A stretch of 64,000 bases of DNA, from NCBI RefSeq assembly GCF_007860125.1, contig NZ_SJPW01000006.1:1525-65524 (forward strand). The letters run 5' to 3'. Made by a program: the position numbers and the translations under genes. Shown here one piece after another: positions 27,801-36,119 of the stretch. The notes under the pieces are model-generated. The model had not been told where the DNA came from. It searched no databases and worked only from the letters and a program-made list of their open reading frames with translations. How positions within the stretch are numbered: the first letter of the stretch is position 1; each line of letters opens with the position of its first letter. The DNA is from Rubripirellula tenax (lineage in GTDB: Bacteria > Planctomycetota > Planctomycetia > Pirellulales > Pirellulaceae).

Positions 27801-29541
27801 GCGGAATTGCGCCGACCGAAACCGTTTCGGTATAGCGATCGTCTACTGTGTAAGTAAAAGTCTCGAACGAACCACCCGGTTGATAGTGAATGAACCTGCC
27901 GCTTTCACTGATCGACGCCGTACCACCATCGCTCGGCTGAGTCACGCTTGTGATTTTAGAATCGCCCAAATAGTCGAGCCCGAAATGATCGTTGCCAAGG
28001 ACGTAAAAATCACGCGGCTGACGTTGATCAAATTCGAAACGGTCAGCTTCGGTCAGTGGCGTGATTCGAAGCTCCACCGTCGCGGTGTAATGATCGTTGA
28101 CCGTGTATTCGAACGAATCATTTTCGTAACCGACAATATCATCGGGCGGTGTGTATTGAATTGAGCTGCCAACGACAACCGTTCCACCCAACGCAGTCTC
28201 AGTGACGGACGTGATCACTGGTGCCGGGCGGTCACCTGCAACCAAGCCGTCTGCCAAAAAATCGTTTGCCAAAACGTCGATACGATTGACTGTACCGGGG
28301 TAGACACTGAAGAAATCGTTACGAACGGGTTGCGTGACTTCGACGCTCACCGACGCGGGGTGTTTGCCGTCTGCCACGTAGTCAAAATGCTCGACACCGG
28401 AGAACCCATCTGCCGGCATGTACAGAACAGACAAGCCGTTGGCAGCAACTTCGACCGTGCCGCCTTGATCGCCCGATGTCACCGAAGTCACTTGGGCGAC
28501 AACATCGATCGACGATCCACCGAAGATCGAGTTGTATTTGTCGTTAGCCAGAACATCCAAGCTGTGGATACCGCCATCAACGTCTGCCAACAAATAGTCG
28601 TTGACGACCGGCCGCGCGACCCGCACCAATGCATTCTGTTCAAACCGACTGTCAACGACGTAACGAAAATTGACGAAACCGAAATAGTCATCCGCGGCCG
28701 TGACGTTGACGCTGCGGCCATCGCTGGCGATCGTGACGTCGACCGAATCAGGCACACCGAGCACATGCGTGATACGAGCGTTCAGGCGATCCTCTAGCCA
28801 GTCGATTTCCGATACCACTCCGTCGCCGATACCGCCGTCGGAGATCCGAAAATCATTCTGTAGCAGATCTAGATTCGTCGTGCCGCTATTTTGGATCACC
28901 TCGAATTGGTCATAGACCAATGGGTTGCGTACGTTTACCACGGCGGTGCCGACGAAACGGTCATCGACAATGTAAGTGAACTGATCCTTGGATGAACGAT
29001 TGCTCTCGGTTCGATAGACGACCGATTGCCCGTCATCACTGATGCGAAGTTCCGATCCCAGCGCAGTCTCGCTGGCCAGCGTGATTCGACGATCGCCGGA
29101 ATAGCCATCAGGAAATTGAGACCCGAGCAACAGTTCCAGGCGATACTCGTCTTCCGACAGGTCTATGGTTGTCTCAAATGGCAACAACGGAGAAACGATA
29201 TTGACCGCGACTTCGGCCGACAACAGATCGTCAACTGTGTAGCGGAACGTTTCGGTACCCGCGCGATCAGCCGGCGGTGTGTACTGAAGTCGGGATCCAT
29301 CGGCGACGATCTGCAGTCGCCCGCCCAGACTGGCGGTACTAACAGCCGTGATCTTGCCTGCTCCGGTGTAGTCCACATCAACGATGTCATTGCCAAGAAC
29401 ATCGAACTGAATCGGACCCGAGTTTTGATCAGCGGCGAACACGTCGTCGACCAAAATCAGATCGCCCGCCAAAAGCTGACGCTGCTCGAGTCCCTCGACC
29501 CGGGGACGACGGGACCGGCGGTTTCGTTTTCGATATTTCAT
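24808..29541 (-). CDS. Giant secreted protein: Ig-like repeats, beta-propeller, dockerin
   Basis: The 1577-residue protein opens with a basic stretch and GLEQRQLLAGD, the N-terminal motif of many large planctomycete surface proteins. Eight Ig/cadherin-like repeats of about 90-100 residues follow, each with a VLANDF-type start and a YTPP...GTETFRYTVDD-type end; the second is degenerate. From about residue 800 a secreted beta-propeller domain starts with the hallmark NVQVAGVDEHDIVETDG. Near the C-terminus two dockerin-type calcium loops occur (DANGDGAISALDALMVINQL and DTNGDGQVTAIDALRIINEM). AGGTG precedes ATG 29541 by seven bases. It is probably an adhesin or surface scaffold; no cohesin is in the window. 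Confidence 0.88.
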   Translation of the reverse strand: MKYRKRNRRSRRPRVEGLEQRQLLAGDLILVDDVFAADQNSGPIQFDVLGNDIVDVDYTGAGKITAVSTASLGGRLQIVADGSRLQYTPPADRAGTETFRYTVDDLLSAEVAVNIVSPLLPFETTIDLSEDEYRLELLLGSQFPDGYSGDRRITLASETALGSELRISDDGQSVVYRTESNRSSKDQFTYIVDDRFVGTAVVNVRNPLVYDQFEVIQNSGTTNLDLLQNDFRISDGGIGDGVVSEIDWLEDRLNARITHVLGVPDSVDVTIASDGRSVNVTAADDYFGFVNFRYVVDSRFEQNALVRVARPVVNDYLLADVDGGIHSLDVLANDKYNSIFGGSSIDVVAQVTSVTSGDQGGTVEVAANGLSVLYMPADGFSGVEHFDYVADGKHPASVSVEVTQPVRNDFFSVYPGTVNRIDVLANDFLADGLVAGDRPAPVITSVTETALGGTVVVGSSIQYTPPDDIVGYENDSFEYTVNDHYTATVELRITPLTEADRFEFDQRQPRDFYVLGNDHFGLDYLGDSKITSVTQPSDGGTASISESGRFIHYQPGGSFETFTYTVDDRYTETVSVGAIPRLTSDRAVADQNGAAITVDVLANDFPSYLNRTYGAYTGPRVLSAVTATEQGGTVSVNDGKIRYTPPPEYVGEDTFQYVVDDYLSQTVRVHVVRRAADDLVRVAPNSQANTLNVLANDILGADYNGVGLISEVSSSTSSGEVSIADDRRSIIYTPAVGFTGEDTFVYTIDGQSRATVTVSVHETATDRLGKFESVDQLRDYVLDLAVTRYQSQFGLPAYRYSDAIDDLYFARNLNSGIASPEFSQTNVQVAGVDEHDIVETDGFFIYTLRGNELTIVKSLPADDLELVSRTQVKGTPVGMYLDGDRVTVISQTTSDIVSNETFETSRFVVDSPVGLLYAPHPELPSSTIVTVLDVADRSAPTIVQRTEFDGRFNDSRRIDDQVFLIMQSDGLLPELELVCLEEDVCTYETEKQFSDRVIANFAMLIEEALPSYQSYDADGERVRGGPLLMPEDIYRSLDNASSMTIVASIDMASSRPGLSAVSGVMSDSSSQIFATATSLYVFTEHREEIENEVWTEIQKFNLDGQSGAIGFAATGDVPGRFLNQFAAHESDGLLRVTTEIVNVGTGNHSARNETGVFVLQDDAGVMEFVGSLQNLAVGQNVKSVRYFGDRVFVTTFETIDPLYAIDLSDATAPRVIGHVSIPGFSSYMQFITPDRLLTVGTNTATGFGGRAMVSLFDVSDLNHPTLIDQYNLPKYSTSEANNDHHAFGWFANHELLSVPTSRYFSERFDSDDDGYKDTTRFVGEDELSILHIDANGISPRGVVAHQAKVQRSVSIDDFIYSVGEDGIRAVNVGDAGTVVDEVLFDWDLVTPDSPWVPIDPLPLAESARQRLASDKGIDVGNVMLVTQEKTDGRFDIVVRTGSDHYRYQGSDENDLVLADETFTFAPNMHNRERPLDANGDGAISALDALMVINQLALQKSTSVDQVLRQVKVQVGRYVDTNGDGQVTAIDALRIINEMARASARSTPSSESMVAALPERIEVVDEVFRDEDEVGQLF

Positions 29542-29915
29542 CACGGCACCTCGTCAGACCAGGACTGCAAGTAGTCAGTCTATTCTCTCAACGAATGCAT
29601 CAGTACCCAGATCTGCTTAGAATCCTCGCTGATTCTGGGGTTCGACGAAGGAAACGCAAAGGAAAATCGCCCGATCAAAGCCCCGTCGTGCGATTCTACG
29701 CAGCGGTTGAGAAAGTAACGCAAAGACGGATCATGGCGTGATATTTCATGAACACCATGTTGGATGCACCCGATCGGTTAAGTCGCTAATTTTTTGTAGC
29801 AGAAATCGCCAAGAGCTTCGTAGCGACATGGGACAGCCCGATTCGACGAAAGACTCGACGACTTCTGCTTCGCTTAAACGTCGACAGACCCGCGCGCTAC
29901 AAAGAAATGGAAGAC
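29542..29915. other. Intergenic region, 374 bases
   Basis: Upstream region of the giant secreted protein and downstream region of the SMI1/KNR4 gene. A T-run at 29790-29795 lies amid AT-richer sequence. No convincing gene or strong hairpin is seen. Confidence 0.4.
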
Positions 29916-30410
29916 CTAGGGGTGGCGGTTCAGGCATGCGGCCATGCCGGATAGGTCGCGAAACAAAAAATCGGTGAATGTCCCCTCGGCCGTTACCGTG
30001 TCGGGCTCCCGGCCCTCGGAATAGAGATAGACGATCGGATCGTCAGACTCCGACGGAAGCGCAAAGTACGCGGTGATATATCCCTGGTGCCCCATGAACG
30101 CCAAATAGTGATCCGGCAGGTTCCATTGCACGTGGTTTTCTGCGAGCAGGCCCGGAAGATATTCGGTGTTGGCTCGCACGTCATTGAGAAACCAATCGCA
30201 TCCCACGAAGATGCCACGATGGTCGCGTCCCATCCATCGCAGATATTGCCGATAGGCGAGTGGGAGCGGGTGCCCGACCACACGCTCGAGGCCGTCGATT
30301 TCATCCTCCGAGCAACCGATGGGCGCACCAATGTGTGGAAAGACTTGCTGTTCGTAGAACAGCTTCAGCTTGGCGAGGTGATCGATTGCCATACGAATCG
30401 CCTGAGGCAT
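29916..30410 (-). CDS. SMI1/KNR4 family protein
   Basis: The 164-residue protein has the SMI1/KNR4 (SUKH) fold signature: GCSEDEIDGLERVVGHPLP, then AYRQYLRWMGRDHRGIFVG, a central WNLPDHYLAFMGHQGYITA, and an acidic/aromatic DDPIVYLYSEGRE strand before a last helix, FTDFLFRDL. SUKH proteins are often immunity proteins of polymorphic toxins, but many are orphan. No toxin gene flanks it here, only dnaX 155 bases upstream. ATG 30410 is used; ATG 30392 is an alternative. Confidence 0.8.
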   Translation of the reverse strand: MPQAIRMAIDHLAKLKLFYEQQVFPHIGAPIGCSEDEIDGLERVVGHPLPLAYRQYLRWMGRDHRGIFVGCDWFLNDVRANTEYLPGLLAENHVQWNLPDHYLAFMGHQGYITAYFALPSESDDPIVYLYSEGREPDTVTAEGTFTDFLFRDLSGMAACLNRHP

Positions 30411-30565
30411 ACGGTGGAAGGTCTCCCTGCGAACGCTCCCAACGAAGCGATGAAGTTCGCATCAGAAAACGCCAATGGTACGCCCGTACGCTTTGTCGTG
30501 CAAAGAAAAGTGCGTCTCGCTGTTCCGTTGCAAATGACAAGTCGAATGATGAGTGACCTGTTCGA

Positions 30566-32344
30566 CTATTTCGGTCGATCGACACGAACGATTTCGGCGC
30601 CGAAGGCTTCAACACAAGATCGGACCAACGGGTTCGATTCGATTTCTCGCATCCGCTGCATCCGCGTCGGTTTCGGAGCCGTTGATTCCACCTTCACAGG
30701 CTTCGCCTTCGGTGGCGCGGCGTGGTATTCGAGACTCACGCGCTGGCCAACCACTTCGCTGACCGCATCGACGAGCGCCGATCGATTGTCGGGCGCGTCG
30801 CACCGCCGCATGGTCAGTCCGGCTTCCGCAGGGAAGACCAGCCGAAGTCGATCCGGTCCCAGATACTCGGCGTGATCGATTTGCCGAGCCAATGATTGGC
30901 GCACTTCCTCGAGTCGCTCGATCGCTGCCAACCACACCGATTGCGCGCTGGCCGCTGATAGTGCGACTGCGCTGGTCGATGATAACGCGACCGCATTGGC
31001 GACCGGTGCCGCAGCGGATCGTGGGGCTGGTGTGACGACTGGCGAATCACTAGCGACCGTGACGGGTTCGACGGCAACATTCGGCAATGGGGCTGGAACA
31101 CTTGCGATTGGATTCGGCGGCGATGACGGAGTCGGCCGCGGGCTAATCGTTAGCTTTTTTTTTTCTGCGGACGATCCGGCACTACGAACCGCAGCACCCG
31201 AGGCGGCCGCCAAGTTGGCGATATTCTGCAGATCCGGCAGGTTGCAAATTTGAATCAACGTGGCTTCCAGCAACACACGGCTGTAGACGCTCAATCGAAT
31301 GCGCACCAACGTCTGGTCGATCAATCCGACAACGGCAAGCACCGTTTGCAATCCCCAAGCGTTGCCGAGTTGATTCAGTTCGCCATGCAGCGACGCCGAC
31401 GTGTGTCGCATCAGCGATGCGTCACAGCCGACGGTGACGGCCATCAAGTCGCGAAAATAGCCGAGCAACTGCTCCGCCAACCGACCCGCATCGACACCCG
31501 CGTCGATGGCAGCATCTAATTGCCGCATCGATTCCGCCGCATCACGATTGGCCATCGCCCCGGCCAGCGCGTGCAAACGAACGTCGTCCGCGGTACCAAG
31601 CATCGTGTGCACTTGATCCGCCGTCAGCTCGCCGTCACTGAACGCTAAAACCTGTTCCAGCAGCGATTGGCTGTCCCGCATCGAACCGGCGGCGCGACGC
31701 GCGATCAACTCGAGCGCTAGATCGTCCGCTTTCGCGCCTTCCGCCGTCACGATCTCGCGCAATCGCATCGTGATCTTGTCGACCTCGACGGGCGCAAAGT
31801 CGAAACGTTGGCAACGGCTAAGTACCGTGATCGGCAGCTTTTCCGGATCCGTGGTACAGAAGATGAATTTGACGTGTTCAGGCGGCTCTTCCAACGTTTT
31901 CAACAGCGCGTTGAATGCCGCGCCGGTCAACATGTGGACTTCGTCGATGATGTAAATCTTGTACCGCGATCGGCTGGGCCGAACACCAACGTTAGCGCGT
32001 AGCGAACGGATTTCGTCGATGCCGCGGTTGCTGGCACCGTCGATTTCGATCACATCGACGTCTTCGCCTGAATCGATCGCTTGCGCAACATCGGAAGCGT
32101 TGTCAGGGTTTGCCGTGGGGCCCGACGGGTCGTTGAGTGCCTTGGCAAAGATACGCGCGGTACTGGTTTTGCCGACTCCGCGGGCACCGGTGAACAGGTA
32201 CGCATGGCCGACACGATTCGTATCGATCGCATTTTTCAGCGCCCGTCCGACGTGATCTTGCCCGACCAGTTCATCAAACCCGCGCGGGCGGTACCGGCGA
32301 GCGACGACGACGTAATCGCCATCTTTAGATGCGGGTTCGGCCAT
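30566..32344 (-). CDS. dnaX: DNA polymerase III subunit tau (gamma by predicted slippage)
   Basis: DnaX is the ATPase core of the clamp loader. The 592-residue protein has RRYRPRGFDELVGQ, Walker A GARGVGKT (residues 53-60), DEVHMLTGAAFNALLKTLEE (Walker B from about residue 134), sensor-1 FIFCTTDPEKLP, and SRC (176-178). Residues 71-87, where most DnaX proteins hold four zinc-binding Cys, contain none. After domain III an Ala/Pro-rich linker leads to the tau-specific C-terminus. At 31155-31164 the coding strand has ten A (codons GAA AAA AAA AAG for residues 394-397). Both other frames stop within four codons, predicting a gamma form of about 397-400 residues. ATG 32344 is preferred to TTG 32353. 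Confidence 0.95.
   Translation of the reverse strand: MAEPASKDGDYVVVARRYRPRGFDELVGQDHVGRALKNAIDTNRVGHAYLFTGARGVGKTSTARIFAKALNDPSGPTANPDNASDVAQAIDSGEDVDVIEIDGASNRGIDEIRSLRANVGVRPSRSRYKIYIIDEVHMLTGAAFNALLKTLEEPPEHVKFIFCTTDPEKLPITVLSRCQRFDFAPVEVDKITMRLREIVTAEGAKADDLALELIARRAAGSMRDSQSLLEQVLAFSDGELTADQVHTMLGTADDVRLHALAGAMANRDAAESMRQLDAAIDAGVDAGRLAEQLLGYFRDLMAVTVGCDASLMRHTSASLHGELNQLGNAWGLQTVLAVVGLIDQTLVRIRLSVYSRVLLEATLIQICNLPDLQNIANLAAASGAAVRSAGSSAEKKKLTISPRPTPSSPPNPIASVPAPLPNVAVEPVTVASDSPVVTPAPRSAAAPVANAVALSSTSAVALSAASAQSVWLAAIERLEEVRQSLARQIDHAEYLGPDRLRLVFPAEAGLTMRRCDAPDNRSALVDAVSEVVGQRVSLEYHAAPPKAKPVKVESTAPKPTRMQRMREIESNPLVRSCVEAFGAEIVRVDRPK
31155..31164 (-). promoter_or_regulatory. A10 slippage site in dnaX
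   Basis: Ten consecutive A on the coding strand lie at Lys395-397. One extra A leads to GCT AAC GAT TAG. One missing A leads to AGC TAA. It also contains the ribosomal -1 heptamer A AAA AAG. Whether RNA polymerase or the ribosome slips cannot be told from sequence. Confidence 0.7.
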
Positions 32345-32408
32345 GGGTTGCAAACATCACGAAGTCGGCGGGCGATCGAAGTTGGCAGTAGATCTTGGTT
32401 TCGAAAAG

Positions 32409-32520
32409 CTTGCCCGTCAGAGGCGACCCTCACACAAAGCTACACCGCTTATGGCTGCTCCAGTTAAGGCCTGACCAGGTTCACGACTCACAGTCGCAAG
32501 GGCCGCCACTGACGGACAAG
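32409..32520 (-). ncRNA. ffs: Signal recognition particle RNA, small bacterial type
   Basis: On the minus strand the SRP core is clear: CTGGTCAGGCC, then the GGAGCAGCC block with the asymmetric loop between them. The ends pair over 12 positions: CTTGTCCGTCAG at 32520-32509 with CTGACGGGCAAG at 32420-32409. TTTT follows within a few bases of the 3' end. The resulting RNA of about 112 nucleotides has the single-hairpin 4.5S form without an Alu domain. It binds Ffh for cotranslational membrane targeting. It sits between the disordered-protein gene and dnaX, all on the minus strand. Confidence 0.9.
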
Positions 32521-32525
32521 TCATT

Positions 32526-32552
32526 CGACGACCCGGCATTATCCGGGTCGTT
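32526..32552 (-). terminator. Hairpin between the disordered-protein gene and SRP RNA
   Basis: ACGACCCGG and CCGGGTCGT pair over nine bases around a six-base loop. There is no T-run. On the minus strand the loop region reads GGATAATG, so the same bases could include a -10 element for the SRP RNA. Confidence 0.4.
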
Positions 32553-32610
32553 CGTCCAGGATGACATCATAGTGTGGTTCACACCGAATCGGGAACCACC
32601 CCGAATTTGA

Positions 32611-34446
32611 TTATCGCCGACGTCCGCGGCCACCACGACCGCCGCCGCCGCCGCCGCTTGCCTTGCTCTTTTTGTGATTTTCGATGTTGCCGTCGACAAA
32701 CGACTCCACCGTTTCCAGCCAAGTTGGGACGTCCCCATGGTGGATTTCGCGGCGGGGAGCAGCATCCGAATTGGATGCCTCGTCGCTGCGTCCACGCGGA
32801 GCCCGTGGTGCGGTTTCGCTATCGCGTGAAGTCCCTTCGTCGCTGCGACTGCGTCCGCGACCGCGTCCACGCGAGCCACGACGGCCCTTGCGAACTTCGG
32901 AATCTTCATCGCTGTTTTCGTCAACCGATGCTGGTGCACCAAAGTCATCGTCGTCCATATTGAACGCTGATTTCGACGACAGCGGATCGTTGCGGTCGCG
33001 TTCGGCCGATCGCGACGACGAAGCGTCTTGTTCCGGCGATTCGCTGGTTCGGTCTTCGCTGCCGCGACCTCTGCCTCGGCCACGACGTCCACGCCGCCGC
33101 GATCGCGGACGTTGTTCGTCATCGCTACCGCTTTCCGTATTGGAGGCATCGGACGACTCGATATCCGAATCAACGTCCAGATCCAGATCTAAATCCGAAT
33201 CCATCGACATCAAGTCATCGTCGTCGTTGAAGTCTCGACTGACACGGGCCTCTGGTTCGTCACGCCGTCCACCGCGAGCCGGCTCAGGTCGTGGTTTTTC
33301 TTCACGTGGACCCGCGTTGCTCGAGCCTTCGCCGCGTCCACCGCGCGAGCGACCACCACGTCGTGGGCGATCGCCACTGGGACCTTCGTCGTCACGCGTC
33401 TTGGGTTCGGCACCACGTCGCGGGCGATCGCTGGAGACAGCTTCGCCATCGTTGTCTGCGTCTGCACGAGCGACTTGGTCTTCGCTTGTCCGTTGTCGCG
33501 ACCCGCGACGTCCGCGTCGGCGACGGGCCGGGCGACCCTCGGAATCGGCTTCACCCGATGAATCGCGTGCTGGCTTGGGATCGTCCCATGAATCATCGTT
33601 GGACTGCGACCCGACGCCGCTCACGTCATCTTGGTTGTCCGATTCATCGAAATCGTCGACCAGCCCGGTTCCGAAACCGCCAGAAGGTTGGCGATCGGAT
33701 CGCGATGATGAACGAGGCGACTCGTCGGATTGGCGACGCAGCGAATCATCGCGGCTGGGTTCATCGCGGCTGGGTTCACGTCTTGGCCGATCATCACGCG
33801 AAGCACGTTCCTCGCGGGCGGGCCTGTCGCCCTGTTTCCCTCGTTCGTCTCGGCTGCTCCGTTCGTCTCGGTTGCCCCGTTCGGAACGCTCACCGCGAGG
33901 CGACCGTTGGCTGATTTCTCGGTCCAGTGCGGTCGGGTCTGGTTTCGGCACAGGTGCCGGTTCATAAGACGACGCACCCGCAGATCGAGCAGGCGTACCG
34001 AATCCCGGCAACACTTGCGGCGGCTCGACGGCGGTCAGCGCGTCAAGGACGTCATCGGCAACGGGACCGTCATCGAACGAAGAAGGCTTGGCCGTTTCGC
34101 GACGAGATTCGTGTCTGGGTTCAGGCTCGCGGCGTGATTCAGGTTCACGTCGGACCACCGGTGGTTCGACGACTTTCTCAACCGCTGGCTTGGCCGTGGG
34201 AGCGTCGTCGTCCTTTCGATTGAAGCCCGCGAAAATGTCATCGATATCGTCGGCCTTGGCCGGCTCGACCGCAGGCTTCGTTTCAACAGCCTTGATTTCG
34301 GGCTTGGGAGTTTCCGCTTTCGGCGGTTCAACCTTTGCAGGCTCGGCCTTGGCCGATTCGGGCTTTGCAGCAGCCTTCTTTGGCGGGTCAGCGGGTCCGG
34401 GGGTTCCCAGCAAATTGGCTAAGAAATTCCAATGGTCGGATCTCAT
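32611..34446 (-). CDS. Large disordered Arg/Asp/Gly-rich protein
   Basis: The 611-residue protein is almost wholly low complexity. A conserved-looking start (MRSDHWNFLANLLGTPG) is followed by a Lys/Pro/Ala/Glu region. Long Arg/Asp/Ser stretches with RGG-type blocks come next (RRRRGRRGSRQRT, GRRGRGRGRGSED), together with an acidic DLDLDLDVDSD. The end is a structured-looking HHGDVPTWLETVESFVDG and a glycine/arginine tail. RGG-rich disordered segments commonly bind RNA and form condensates, as in RNase E-type or DEAD-box tails, but no catalytic domain is present. The same-strand SRP RNA lies 90 bases downstream. The function is unknown. Confidence 0.7.
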   Translation of the reverse strand: MRSDHWNFLANLLGTPGPADPPKKAAAKPESAKAEPAKVEPPKAETPKPEIKAVETKPAVEPAKADDIDDIFAGFNRKDDDAPTAKPAVEKVVEPPVVRREPESRREPEPRHESRRETAKPSSFDDGPVADDVLDALTAVEPPQVLPGFGTPARSAGASSYEPAPVPKPDPTALDREISQRSPRGERSERGNRDERSSRDERGKQGDRPAREERASRDDRPRREPSRDEPSRDDSLRRQSDESPRSSSRSDRQPSGGFGTGLVDDFDESDNQDDVSGVGSQSNDDSWDDPKPARDSSGEADSEGRPARRRRGRRGSRQRTSEDQVARADADNDGEAVSSDRPRRGAEPKTRDDEGPSGDRPRRGGRSRGGRGEGSSNAGPREEKPRPEPARGGRRDEPEARVSRDFNDDDDLMSMDSDLDLDLDVDSDIESSDASNTESGSDDEQRPRSRRRGRRGRGRGRGSEDRTSESPEQDASSSRSAERDRNDPLSSKSAFNMDDDDFGAPASVDENSDEDSEVRKGRRGSRGRGRGRSRSDEGTSRDSETAPRAPRGRSDEASNSDAAPRREIHHGDVPTWLETVESFVDGNIENHKKSKASGGGGGGRGGRGRRR

Positions 34447-34867
34447 AAATACGTCGCTTCAGCGAATAGGGTAAGGCTTGGGGGCTGCTGCGGATCGGCT
34501 GTCGCATCGATGGCGACAAAGGAAAGCCGGTGGGTCGCGCGGGCCCGCAAACGGGTTTTGTATCAGTGTGGCAAAATGCCGCCAACGGTTGATGGATCGC
34601 GGCCACTGATTCGCATGGATGTGCGGTGATCGAGTCGCCGGAAGCATCGGTTTTACCGGGCACCATCGTGATGATGGTGGGCATTTTGATGGTGGGTATG
34701 CACCCGTGGACTGGTTTTGGAATCGGAAAAGTCACTCATCACCAGTCCCCATGGACTATAGGTATATCCGCCGATCATTCTCTTCCCAAGGCCAAGCGTC
34801 GGCCGATCTAGAAAACAGACTCAAATACACGCCCCCCACCCACGAAAACGCAGCTTTTTTCACTCCA
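34447..34867. other. Divergent intergenic region, 421 bases
   Basis: It separates the disordered-protein gene (minus) from the epimerase gene (plus). A 61-codon GTG-started frame at 34626-34811 with a short hydrophobic stretch was considered but is not convincing. No clear regulatory motif is seen. Confidence 0.4.
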
Positions 34868-36034
34868 ATGCCGAACACTGCTCCTCCAAACCGCCCACTT
34901 CGCCCATTGATTGTCTTTGGAACCCGGCCCGAAGCCATCAAAATGAGCCCCGTGATCTTGGAATGCCAGCGGCGGCCTGCCCAGGTCGCGCCCATCGTCT
35001 GCAGCACCGGCCAGCATCGCGAAATGCTTGCTCAAGTCTTGGGTTATTTCGGGATCACCCCCGACATCGACCTGGGACTGATGAAGCCCGGACAAACGCT
35101 GACGGGTTTGACGGCGGCTTGCCTGGAAGCGGTCGACAGCGTGATCGTCGATCAAAAACCGGATTGTGTCGTCGTTCAAGGTGACACGACCACGGTCATG
35201 GCGGCTGCGATGGCGGCGTTTTATCACCGCGTTCCCATCGTTCACGTGGAAGCCGGTCTGCGAACGGGGGATCTGATGGCGCCTTGGCCCGAAGAATTCA
35301 ACCGCCGCGTCGCCGGCATCATCACGAAACTGCACTGCGCGCCGACGCAGCGCAGCGCCGACGCCCTGCTGGCCGAAGGCGTCGACGCAAAGAACATTCG
35401 CATCACGGGCAACACCGTCATCGACGCGCTCCTTCACTCGGTTGAAAAAGAGCGAAACGAAGACGCCAAGTGGCGGGCCGAATATCCCGCCGCCACCGCC
35501 GACTCGGTCGTTCTGATTACCGGCCACCGCCGCGAAAACTTTGGCCCCGGAATGGCGTCGATTTTGGATGCGATCGCTGACTTGGCACGACTGCACCCCG
35601 AGACTCAATTTATCTATCCGGTTCACCTGAATCCTAATGTGAAGGGGCCCGTCCATGAACGCTTGGCGGGATTGGAAAACGTTCACCTGGTTCCGCCAGC
35701 CGACTACCCTCAATTCGTTTGGCTGATGGATCGAGCCAGCGTCGTCTTGACGGACTCGGGTGGTGTCCAGGAGGAAGCGCCATCGCTGGGCAATGCAGTC
35801 CTGGTGACACGCGAAAAAACCGAGCGTCCCGAAGCCGTCGAAGCAGGCCTGGCCGAATTGGTTGGAACGAACCGTGAATTGATCGTGCGGCGAGTCAGCG
35901 AATCGCTGGTCGTCGCTGCCAAGAAGACTCGAAGCGAACGCGCGTCCCAAGTCGTCGACAATCCCTATGGTGACGGGAAAGCCGCAGCCCGGATCGTCGA
36001 CTGGATGATCGAAGATTGCCAGCGCATGAATTGA
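34868..36034 (+). CDS. wecB: UDP-N-acetylglucosamine 2-epimerase (non-hydrolysing)
   Basis: The enzyme interconverts UDP-GlcNAc and UDP-ManNAc for surface polysaccharide synthesis. The 388-residue protein has the GT-B-fold motifs FGTRPEAIKMSPVI, STGQHREML, VVQGDTTTVMAAAMAAFYH, VHVEAGLRTGDL, TGHRRENFG and the C-terminal DSGGVQEEAPSLG. ATG 34868 fits; the 83 codons upstream in frame look non-coding. It is alone on its strand before the sigma-factor gene and not in a sugar operon, although an export lipoprotein gene lies about 19 kb away. Confidence 0.93.
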   Translation: MPNTAPPNRPLRPLIVFGTRPEAIKMSPVILECQRRPAQVAPIVCSTGQHREMLAQVLGYFGITPDIDLGLMKPGQTLTGLTAACLEAVDSVIVDQKPDCVVVQGDTTTVMAAAMAAFYHRVPIVHVEAGLRTGDLMAPWPEEFNRRVAGIITKLHCAPTQRSADALLAEGVDAKNIRITGNTVIDALLHSVEKERNEDAKWRAEYPAATADSVVLITGHRRENFGPGMASILDAIADLARLHPETQFIYPVHLNPNVKGPVHERLAGLENVHLVPPADYPQFVWLMDRASVVLTDSGGVQEEAPSLGNAVLVTREKTERPEAVEAGLAELVGTNRELIVRRVSESLVVAAKKTRSERASQVVDNPYGDGKAAARIVDWMIEDCQRMN

Positions 36035-36119
36035 TGCTCGTCGCAGTCGACCTCGAATTCGCGGTTATGATTTGGGTTCCGGTTCACCACCGCTACCACA
36101 TCCACCGAGAAACTTTGGT

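Noticed and set aside
32684-33967. A 427-codon plus-strand open frame rich in Ser and Arg
   Set aside because: It is antisense to the disordered Arg/Asp-rich gene; its composition simply mirrors that gene's biased codons, and no start context or conserved end is seen.
34626-34811. A 61-codon GTG-started frame with a short hydrophobic segment
   Set aside because: No ribosome site and no conserved feature; it lies in the divergent promoter region before wecB.
34808-35950. A 380-codon minus-strand open frame
   Set aside because: It is opposite the wecB gene, whose catalytic motifs are intact; the reverse translation has no recognisable fold.
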